The notes beneath the pieces were generated by a model that was given only the letters and a program-made list of their open reading frames with translations, was not told the DNA's origin and searched no databases. Both the position numbers and the translations under genes were made by a program. A stretch of 64,000 bases of DNA from Tomocerus qinae. Lineage: Eukaryota; Arthropoda; Collembola; Entomobryomorpha; Tomoceridae. Location of the stretch: NCBI GenBank assembly GCA_020055645.1, contig CM034546.1, forward strand, positions 58,466,001 to 58,530,000. The letters are read 5' to 3'. Below are positions 55,583 to 64,000 of the stretch, piece after piece (the stretch's first letter is position 1; every line of letters begins with the position of its first letter).

Positions 55583-57589
55583 TTAAGTAATAAATGTTAT
55601 GAATATTTCAAATACAAATACGCAAAAAGCAATCAACAGACCAAATATTTCGATAATGAAAATCATGACGATATTACTGTTCATATTAATTGGTTTAAGA
55701 ATTTTAGCGAAAGGTCTGACACGGAGAGAAGATGAAATATTAAAATATTTATTATAGGCCAATTTCAGAGAATTCGTTTTGTATTCCTCAATGGTATTCC
55801 CCCATAACGTATGAATTCCTGAATGAATCAATACCATGATTCTTTTCTTGAATATTGGTGAAATTGCTTTACGCAATTCCATGAAACGTCTAAGCGAAAA
55901 CCAAGCTTCATTTCCACTGCTCCATTTATTATTCTTCCGCTGTTTGTGCGGATGTGACCAAATAATATTTCTCAAATTTTGGGACGTCTCAACAAAAACT
56001 GATTCGTGGCATTGTTCAACTGCTTCTTCGGGAATACTATTGTTATAAGAAGGTTTGATATGAGTTTGAAATTTATTTTGTAAAGCTGTTATAAGCTCAA
56101 TTTTTTTAGTATCACTTTTTGTAAAATATTTCGAGCTAAAACTGATTTTGTTAAGTAATCGATAGAAAACGAAGAAAAAACCAGAAGTATCCTTAGTGTA
56201 TTCACTTTCATTGATGCGTTTTTTATGTTTAGAAAGATTATCATCAACAGATCCGAATATTGATACATTCATTTTGACAATTTCATCAAAACTGGAAAGT
56301 TTAATAGGTTCATGAGGTGCCATTATTTGGGATGTGACAACACTTTTATACAAAGTAGTCAAAATTAAACAAGTGAACAACCAAGTTATTATTGCAATTC
56401 GGAAAGCCCAAATTTTGTGTAGTGAATTAGGAGAAGGAATAACATTTTCCACCAGATAAACAGAAACATAAATTAAATAGTTTGCAAAGTTTCCACCTTT
56501 TAGTTTATAAAACAGGAGTAGGAAAATATTCATTATTCCTACCATCAAAAGTATACAATACCAAGTAGAATTATCAAACGGACTTAATAATTTACCGACA
56601 GTCAATTTTTCACCTAAATCGATACAAGTTATAAAATTGTAACTGCGCGTTGAAGTCAAAAAATAAGATCCTTTTTGCTCCAAAGGAGATTCTTTTGCTA
56701 GTGAAATTATTGTATGAAGATGTTGTTCATAGTAATGCCATACAATATTGTTTGTAACGGTTATATTCTCGTAGCCCTTTAACACACTCTAAAGTACCAT
56801 TAAACTAATTACAGTATTTTCTAGATTTTTTAAACCATCCGAAACTTGATGGAGCCAAACATTTTCAATTTCAGGTTTATCCGTTATTAGTGCACTTTCG
56901 AAAACAATTGCTACTGCATTATGGCGAGGTTTAGTTTCAACAAATTTCAGAAATTCTATTAAATTATCAAATAATAATTCACCTCCGTACTTAACAAGAG
57001 TGTCCTCTCTTTCACAAAACCAACAAACATTTTCCACGTCCAACGTTTTCCCTTCATTCAAAATATAGAATAATAATTTGGGCAACAATGAAGTCACGAA
57101 TGATTCCATTCTGAAGGTTGTAACTAAATTCTTCCAATTTTCTCTATTTTTCATTACGAAATTGAAAAATGAGTGTTCAATGTCAAAATTGTTAGCCAGT
57201 GACCCTTCTGCATACCAGAAGTGCTTTCCTACAAATCGCATGTGTGTTTGAAATGTGGCAGAATAAGGAAAGAATTGGACTGAGTACGTTTTATCTGAAG
57301 TTGCAATTAGAAAATATGCCAAGCAATTGCGTTTATTAAAAACTCTCTCTCTTTTCCAAGTTGTAAAATAAGAAAAATTCAGTGTTTCAACTACAAAGTC
57401 TTGAGTTGTGATTTCAGCTGCGTAAATTAGTGGTGAATAGGTCACTTCCCGTGGCAACAAAATATGAATATGGCATTTTGAAAAAGGTTTAATTAAATTG
57501 TTGATGTCCATAATCTCTGCATTGCTATCTACTACCCTTAATTTGGCCCAAATAATTCCAAAAATAAAGATAGTTACTACAAAACACAT
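55583..57589 (-). CDS. Divergent ionotropic receptor with one in-frame UAG
   Basis: Single-exon minus-strand frame of 668 codons counted from the Met of MCFVVTIFIFGIIWAKLRVV, a good signal peptide; the frame is open further upstream to 57655. N-terminal domain to about 56790; then a lone TAG at 56791-56789; then, in the same frame, SVLKGYENITVTNN. Channel part: PFDNSTWYCILLMVGIMNIF (helix 1), pore-like ENVIPSPNS, helix 2/3 WAFRIAIITWLFTCLILTTL, YKSVVTSQIMAPHEP, the second ligand lobe with a Cys pair, and the last helix IVMIFIIEIFGLLIAFCVFV. This matches the ionotropic-receptor (variant glutamate-receptor) plan; these are chemosensory cation channels. Nothing else in the 1.2 kb after the UAG is broken, so the gene may be a very young pseudogene, a read-through gene, or carry a sequencing error. 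Confidence 0.72.
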
Positions 57590-57699
57590 TTTTAAACTTC
57601 TGATGCAACTTAAAGTTTCACGTTCGGTGCGTAAAATAGTTATAACGATTTGCACAGTTGTCCCTTTGTCCTACAGGTTTTTTTGTATTATTACTTTAA

Positions 57700-60001
57700 G
57701 TATCATTGAACTTGACCACCATTGCAAAATTTGTGTTGTGTAACCTTCAATAGTTAATTATACATTTTGATAAGAATAATACCGACAGTATTATATTTGT
57801 TGGCATTCGTGTGGGGAAACTATTTGCGTTTTAAGTATTTATTGTTCCTTTTTTGTATACTCTTCGTACGAAAGTCATAATTATCCACCATATTTGATCA
57901 ATGGGTGGCATTCATTGTGAAACTAGAACTTTTGGCAAAAAGTATTAGTATGGAAAACTTTTCTATGACATCACTATTCTTCTCTGTGACATTTATATCT
58001 ATAATTAAACACACCATCTCGTAACGTGTGGGTATAGAAAATTTAAGAACAAATGAACTTTTTTCTAAAAAATACATAACACATTTTAATACGAAAATTT
58101 TGTGTTTTGGGAATAAAAATGTCATTCATGAGGATTTTGAATCTAAGAAAAACATTGTAGATAATTATCCCAGTATCTCGACAATTATTTATGCTTTGAT
58201 TAGCATTTGGTAAACTGTAGACACTTATTACAGCAATAAACAAAACAACCCGATCTTTTGTAGGCCTCACATTTGGAGTACCAGAGCTGACATTGCATAT
58301 GTTACAGGAAATTTGTACAGACCGGACATATACAAAATGCCTATATAGGACATATGTAAAATGGAAAACCAAAATTTTGATTTTTAACGAACCTAACCTA
58401 ATTTAAAACAACTTTATGACTGTCAAATGTGCTTTCATGTAATTTTGATTGATTTTAATTAAGTTTGGTTCGTTAAAAATCAAAATTTTGGTTTTCCATT
58501 TTACATAATATGTCCTAGGCATTTTCAAATGTCCGGTCTGTACAAATTTCCTGTAACACATACATTCCTTATTTCAAGGAAATAAATGAAATAAATACAA
58601 TGCGCATTTGTACACGCATGGGTAATGAGTTTATTTCATGTAAAATTTATTGAAATTTTTGAAATAAGTGCCATGTACTCAATTTATTTCAAATATTTAA
58701 TTTTTTTAAAGTAGGAGCGAAATATTTCATAACTTTCAAAACACTATTTATTTCCGAGAAATATTTTAATTGTCATTTCTGACGTAGGAGAAAACCAGTG
58801 TGAGAGAGGGAGTGAATGAGAGTAACATCAAACCTGCTAATCCACAGTACCATTACTACCACTGTGGGAAAACAGTCGACAGTTGTCCAATGTTAAATCG
58901 ACTGTCCCCAATGCAATATCGCCAAATACTATCGCGAAACAGAACAGTGGCAAAATATGATTATGGTGTATTTGTTTTTGAATTTGGTATTGACAAAACT
59001 CTGAGGAAAATGAAAAGTTGATCAAAAAGCATAACACTTAGCACTAAGTAAATATAAAACTGGGTATGTAAACTTTCTTTTTAGATTTTCGGCCCCAAAA
59101 AGGAAATGAAAGCTTCATGTTAAATCCACATGAGTGGTCCGAAATACCCCATACGATATATGGTTAACTATATTAAAACCGTATTGTTCCCTTTAAACAA
59201 GTACAATGTAAGTCAATATGATTGATGAGTATAAAGAGTTAACATTTCATCCACAAGTAAGCCATAATATATCTCGTCGACAACGACAACAAACATGTAG
59301 CAAGTAACACATCAGGCTACACTATAACACATCGTAGGTTAGTATTCAACTATCGCTCGAACTATCCATATTATAAAGTGTTAAAGAACTTATCTATAGT
59401 ATTGGCATTTGGATTTCTCTCTTATCTGTAGCATATCCATTTGGTAGTTTCTGCGCTTGGTAGACCCATATCCATCAAATGTTTTATCATTTACAGCCTC
59501 AACAGAATGTCGCCTCGCGTTAATAATAAATTATCAGTACCAATAATCGACTATCGATTAACTTACCACTTACACAGACCAAGACAAAAGTATAATGATA
59601 TTTCAACACGTACTAAACTTACTTATCCTTCTACTGCGCTAACATTCTAATCGAAGTCAACTTTTATCAGTCCCAGTTAGTATCCCTGACTGCTATATTT
59701 CAAAACAAACCAAATATGGGATAGAATGTATAAGGTTGTCGCATTTAAAGACAAATATTCTATTTTGGAGCCTAACATACTAATAGCTATAATACTAGAA
59801 CATTTGTTAAAAATATTTTTACACGTATGCGTATGTCAGATACAGATAACCATTCTGCTTGAGTATAGTAATATAATAGCTGCCATCTTATCATCGATTG
59901 AGTAGTGTATACAATACCATAAAATTAGCATTTCAAATCGATTTATTAAAAAGAATCGACGATTGTCTCAAGATTTCAGTTTTCATTATTACGTTTGAAC
60001 T
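57700..60001. other. Intergenic region between two divergent IR genes
   Basis: No gene recognised; should hold both promoters. Contains the foldback at 58300-58558. ORFs at 57898, 58043, 58800, 59441 and 59898 show no domain. 58560-58760 is rich in GAAATAA/TTATTTC motifs that could pair with each other. Confidence 0.45.
58300..58558. mobile_element. Foldback element, 259 bp
   Basis: Long inverted arms: TGTTACAGGAAATTTGTACA, GACCGGACAT and ATGGAAAACCAAAATTTTGA, TTTTTAACGAAC on the left; GTTCGTTAAAAATCAAAATT, TTGGTTTTCCAT and ATGTCCGGTCTGTACAAATT, TCCTGTAACA on the right, around a 100-base loop. CATA occurs on both sides and may be a 4-bp target duplication. Inside one arm is AACCTAACCTAA, which resembles the arthropod telomere motif but is short. 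Confidence 0.8.
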
Positions 60002-61845
60002 ATGTATAGAATTAGACACCCCAACTTTCTTTCACTTTTTCATATTTTCGACAATTTGGTCTTTGTCTTCAGCATCAGAAATTTATCTTCATTTAGCAAC
60101 TGTGATTTCAATGCCATTCAATTCAAAAGATCCATATGGAGCGAAAATTTTCTGATAGCAAACCAAAATCAGCAGCCTTGGACAATCGCAAGTTCTGATT
60201 ATAACAGAACTCTCTTTGGTAGAAATGAAGATAATCCAAAAATTTTGGCAAAAAGTTTCTGCAGCATTAACATTCTTTTAGAGCCTGACGGGTCGTTTAA
60301 ATATTTCGCTCAATATTTTGGACAGGAAGTAAATCGTCTAACATCGCAGTTTATAATTGTAAGCGCAATAGGTCAATCAAATATAATTCCAGTTAAACAT
60401 GGGAACAAAAACATTGAATGGTTCAAAAAGGAGTCTGTTCGTGGAATCTACTGGATTATTGTTACCGATGTCTCCAAAGTTTTAGTTTGGACTCTGCAAT
60501 TGTATAATCGACAATTGCCTTTGTTTGTGAAAATCGAAGCACATGTGTCTGAACAAAAATGGATAAAAACTTGGGATAGGCTAAATGGACATTTGCACGG
60601 AAATATTGTTGCTATATTGGATACTTACGAAAGCAAAAGTATACTCAGGAAAGAATGCAGTCAATCTACTTACACTTTGATTAAAATATCTGTTGTATGT
60701 TGGCAGAAACAAAGGGTGACAGAAGTAATGGCCCGTGCATTAAATTTTTCGACCGTACACATACGCAAGTTTCATGAGCTCACATACATGGAGTCAACAG
60801 GAGCAATTAAATACAGCTTTATAACTTTGGGAAATTATAATTGGCTTTCAAAAGGATTTATTGCTGGGGAATCAAAACTATATCCAATATATTGCGAAGC
60901 CAAAGAGTCTTTTCTGAAAGTTCCAAAATCTGTATTTGTTAAAAATACATTTGACAACTACATTTGGGTATTGATAATCATCTTATTCCCACTCGCAAAT
61001 ATAGTTGTAGTTTTTACAACCGGCAATTATCATCGTTTTGGAGAAAATATATTATTTGTTTTAATGGCTACAGTTTCCGTTCTTCTTCGTCAGTCGTCTT
61101 CCGCTTACAAAAACATTTTATATCATCTGCTGTATTATTAATGGCAATTGTAATTACAACCTTATACGAAACATACATGACGAGTAATGTTATTGTTCCT
61201 CCTGAGAAGTATATATTTACTAACTTCAAAGAATTGATTGAAAGTGGTTACAAATATGTACGGTATCTTGACAATAGTTTAGCAATAAATGCATTTAAGA
61301 ATTATGGAGTTGTAGATAAAATGAATGACAGTATTTATCCATACTACAAACAAAACGATCTGTCATCTTCGGGAAAAGGGTATCACGATGTTTATGTAAA
61401 TGTTCTTACAAATTTATCCACTATATTGGTGTTTAAAGTTGAAAATGACTTAAAATTGTATCGTTTCTATGAAATGTATAAATCATCACCCCATGCAAAA
61501 TGTAATACAGCTAAAGAGTCGTCGTACACAATGCCAATTACTTATTCATATTATTTTACATTTAGACACAAATTTCAAGCAATTGGTTACCATTTGTTTG
61601 AACAAGGTTTATTTGAAATGTGGGAAAGTCACCTACACCATAACATACTAAATAAACCTAAAAAATGGAAATCAGGAATCGAATACGAGGAATCAAGACC
61701 AAAGAGCATAAGTCTACAGATGAAAATTCATACTATTTTTATTTTATTTGGCTATTTTCTTCTAGGATCCTTTATTTGTTTACTTGTTGAAATTTTATTA
61801 GGTTTTAAGAAGGCTATTTTAATTTATAATTTTTATTTTAAATAA
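60002..61845 (+). pseudogene. Divergent ionotropic receptor with one frameshift
   Basis: First frame 60002-61141, start MYRIRHPNFLSLFHIFDNLV (an upstream in-frame stop supports this ATG; the hydrophobic stretch could act as a signal). N-terminal domain to about 60900, then VKNTFDNYIWVLIIILFPLA (helix 1), a pore region, and VSVLLRQSSSAYKN. Between about 61085 and 61115 the reading must move to the frame of 60964-61845: LQKHFISSAVLLMAIVITTL, YETYMTSNVIVPPEKY, second ligand lobe with one Cys in the expected place, and the last helix IFILFGYFLLGSFICLLVEI. No intron fits the switch, and both frames look intact, so one inserted or deleted base explains it. Together about 610 aa, usual for this family. 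Relic or sequencing error. Confidence 0.7.
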
Positions 61846-61849
61846 CCTA

Positions 61850-62190
61850 GGACTATTAGGACACATAATCATAGATAGTATACTAAAATGTCAGGAGGAC
61901 CTCACAAATAAATTTGTTAAATTAGCTAGTTTGTAATCTGTTAGATTGAAACGCTTGAATTCACTTAGAATAAATACGAGCAATATTACAATTACCTACT
62001 ATATATCTAAGTATTGTTCGAAGCATTAAATAAAGATGTAATAAAGTTCCTTGAATTACTCATATCGATATTTTTGCTGACAGTCCTACTTTCTTTCGTC
62101 TTAGAAGGTCGGGGATTTATAGTTGCTTATATACAACGAGTGTATAAAACTATATCATCTACAAGTTAAAGTTCTATAGCCATTTACTGG
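61850..62190. other. 3' flank of the IR, no gene seen
   Basis: AT-rich; AATAAA-type signals near 61970 and 62029 could serve the receptor transcript ending at 61845. Confidence 0.35.
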
Positions 62191-62200
62191 TGTCTCATAT

Positions 62201-62423
62201 CAAAGATTGAGGAATGGGAGAAACGGGAAAGCCCCCATCCCCTCCGAAATCCAAGAAAAATGGAATTTTTTCCTAAAAATAGCAAAACATTTCGCACTCC
62301 GCACAATTATTTGCCATTTTTAAGCCTATTTTGACTCATTTCCATCAAAAATTGTCAAAAATATTTTCGCAATTTCTGTTGGAAATGTTATCCCCCTCCG
62401 AAACTCAGCTCTGTATACGTGCT
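62201..62423. mobile_element. GC-capped MITE with 10-bp flanking repeat
   Basis: Contains CCCCCATCCCCTCCGAAATC, AAGAAAAATGGAATTTTTTC, TTTTGACTCATTTCCATC and TATCCCCCTCCGAAACTC, close in layout and partly in sequence to 29058-29288. TGTCTCATAT lies on both sides (62191-62200 and 62424-62433). Right after it, CAGGGTTGTGGGTCGGGTTG (62439) resembles the end of another hAT-like fragment. Confidence 0.6.
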
Positions 62424-62519
62424 TGTCTCATATTATCAGGGTTGTGGGTCGGGTTGTTAATGGGTTGGGGATTTTTGGGTTTTTTGGGAAAAAACCCACC
62501 CCGCTTCATTTAAAAATTC

Positions 62520-63366
62520 CTGGGTTTATTAGGTTTTTTGCAAAACATACAATAATGTGCACTAAAGCTCCATCTATATAACTTTAAGAGTTTATAAATA
62601 GAAACGATTTATGGCGTATGGGTAATACATCCTATAATATAAAGGTGACGTTTCGAGTTTATGTCAAAAATTTTTAAAATAACTTCTGGTGCTAAAATAT
62701 TAATTAAAAATTTTCATATAAATGTTCCACCCTAAATCCTTCTACATTTTTTTTAACTTTACAACCTGATCTTCGTCGAAGGCTTTCATGCAATTCTGGG
62801 GTGGACGCCAATGAGATGATATTTGTTTTCCATTTAGACACAAATTCCAAAATTCATTTATTAATTTTATTCTATCGCAAACTGTTCAAATGGTTTATAA
62901 ATTGGGAAATATACGAGTCAAAATTTTAATCGAAACGGGGGTAATATGCCGGGAGGTAGTAGGACGGGGAGGTATTCTAGTAGGGGGTATTGGTATTAGG
63001 ACGTATTAGATTTTCTGTAATTCTAAAACGCAAATTCAATTCAATTCTACTTAAAATAATACACTTAATGAGCCAGACGTCCGAACCAGAACAACTTCAT
63101 GCCAGTGAGAATCAGGGCCGCAGCGAGGGAGGAACCGGGACACACTAAATAAAAAATTTTGTCTAAAAGCGTAAAAAATCGCTAAAATACCACTTTAAAT
63201 ATAAGCAATGTTTTATTTATGACATATTTTTACGCCCCAATTTAGATCAAAAGTTTTTTAACTTCAGTGCAGTTATAACATTTTTAAAACATTAATTGAG
63301 ATTTACTGTGCTGTACAGCGAGTTAGATGTTTGAGGGCAGTCAATCTTGTACACGTAGTGGCAATA
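62520..63366. other. Intergenic, with a further GC-capped MITE fragment
   Basis: No gene seen. 62936-62998 is G-rich, with repeated GGGGTAATA/GGGGGTATT motifs. 63113-63200 (CAGGGCCGCAGCGAGG, AAAAATTTTGTCTAAAAGCG, TAAAAAATCGCTAAAA) is a partial relative of 6875-7012. Confidence 0.45.
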
Positions 63367-63823
63367 CTATTTCCTGGCCACGATAATCAGTCGCGAAGTT
63401 CCGACTACAATTGCACTGACAACACGAACAATAGTAAATTTATCAAACTCATAAAAGCAGGCTACATTCGTTTTTAATGGAGTAAGAGACTTATAGATTA
63501 TTGCAACAGTATTGTCTATACCAACTCTACGTTTACTAAAGTTGTGAGATATGGTATTAATTGCTCCAGTCACATGGGATAAATATATAATTTCTAAATG
63601 GCACACAAAACTGCAGAAAATAAAAAATGATACTAAACCTAAATGCATGTTACTGTAGTTAGTTACGATTATATAATTGAATACTATAGCTGTAAGCACT
63701 GTAAGAACCTTATTAATAGGCATGAAAATCGTAGATGAAATTTCATTGTATCGATTTTGAAAGACTTGAATGGTGCGGTAGCTTTTGACGAAGGCCTGAG
63801 CATCATCTTGCTTTAGACTTGTC
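63367..63823 (-). CDS. Last exon of a gustatory-like chemoreceptor (partial gene)
   Basis: Acceptor aaatcag|G at 63823; the exon reads TSLKQDDAQAFVKSYRTIQV, FQNRYNEISSTIFMPINKVL, ..., ACFYEFDKFTIVRVVSAIVV, GTSRLIIVARK stop. It is a clear paralogue of exon 3 of the 711-2079 gene (NRYNEISSTIFMPMNKV; FYAFDKFTIVKIVSAIV) with the same intron phase, and no frame damage. Three hydrophobic segments. The first exons lie beyond the right edge. Confidence 0.75.
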
Positions 63824-64000
63824 CTGATTTAAATTTGTTTTAAATAGTTAGATATGCCAAATGACAAAATTATTAGAGATGTGTAAATGAAAAAAACATG
63901 ACATTGTTAAGTAAAATCATTTAGGTCTTCTGATAGCTTATGGCATTCCAAGAAAACGAATTGAAGGAAAAAATTAATTAATTGAAATTAATTTGGACAG

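Noticed and set aside
55583-55735. Plus-strand ORF at 55553
   Set aside because: Antisense shadow of the IR C-terminus.
58390-58405. Interstitial telomeric repeat (AACCTAACCTAA)
   Set aside because: Only two units, within the arm of a foldback element; too short to mean more than chance.
59898-60155. Alternative N-terminus for the 60002 receptor
   Set aside because: Different frame that stops at 60155; the downstream receptor sequence (ANQNQQPWTI...) belongs to the 60002 frame.

Overview
This is eukaryotic nuclear DNA from an arthropod: AT-rich, with intron-split genes, arthropod-type chemoreceptors, P/hAT/BEL/Penelope-type mobile elements, a tRNA-derived SINE and large satellite arrays. 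The gustatory-like 7TM receptors and divergent ionotropic receptors would fit a springtail (Collembola), but the species call is inference. I see no bacterial operons, plasmid features or CRISPR array.

Layout. 1-5.9 kb: a Penelope-type reverse transcriptase fragment at the left edge, an intact three-exon gustatory-like receptor gene (-), and a four-exon gene (-) joining three CCHC zinc knuckles to a CCAR1-like S1 domain. 7.4-21.7 kb: two abutting satellites, Sat1 (126-bp unit, about 50 copies) and Sat2 (about 207-bp unit made of two old halves, about 35 copies), with a relic of Sat2 on the far side of Sat1. 21.7-28.1 kb: a mosaic of inverted-repeat elements. 27.8-36.8 kb: an ionotropic-receptor pseudogene cut by a MITE, two integrin-beta-like exons (-), and between them an intron holding a SINE, a P element inside the SINE and a MITE inside the P element, plus a 28S rRNA fragment; then a BEL/Pao gag fragment with its LTR. 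37.1-38.7 kb: a broken duplicate of the first receptor gene, directly abutting Sat3 (38.7-49.0 kb, 126-bp unit, with a 2,268-bp, 18-unit higher-order repeat). 49.1-53 kb: a solo LTR, a composite element with an expanded 40-bp array, a decayed DNA transposon, and a hAT-like MITE at the edge of a small hydrophobic ORF. 53-64 kb: a candidate TATA/initiator promoter, two divergent ionotropic-receptor genes facing away from each other, each with a single lesion (one in-frame UAG; one frameshift), and the last exon of another gustatory-like receptor (-).

The window reads as a chemoreceptor neighbourhood eroded by transposons and satellite growth. The likely working genes are the receptor at 711-2079, the zinc-knuckle/S1 gene at 4306-5868, possibly the 55.6-57.6 kb ionotropic receptor if its UAG is read through or is not fixed, and the receptor entering from the right edge. 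Several dispersed elements here have one copy with a short internal unit and another where the same unit has grown into a tandem array, so this genome seems prone to making minisatellites out of mobile-element sequence.
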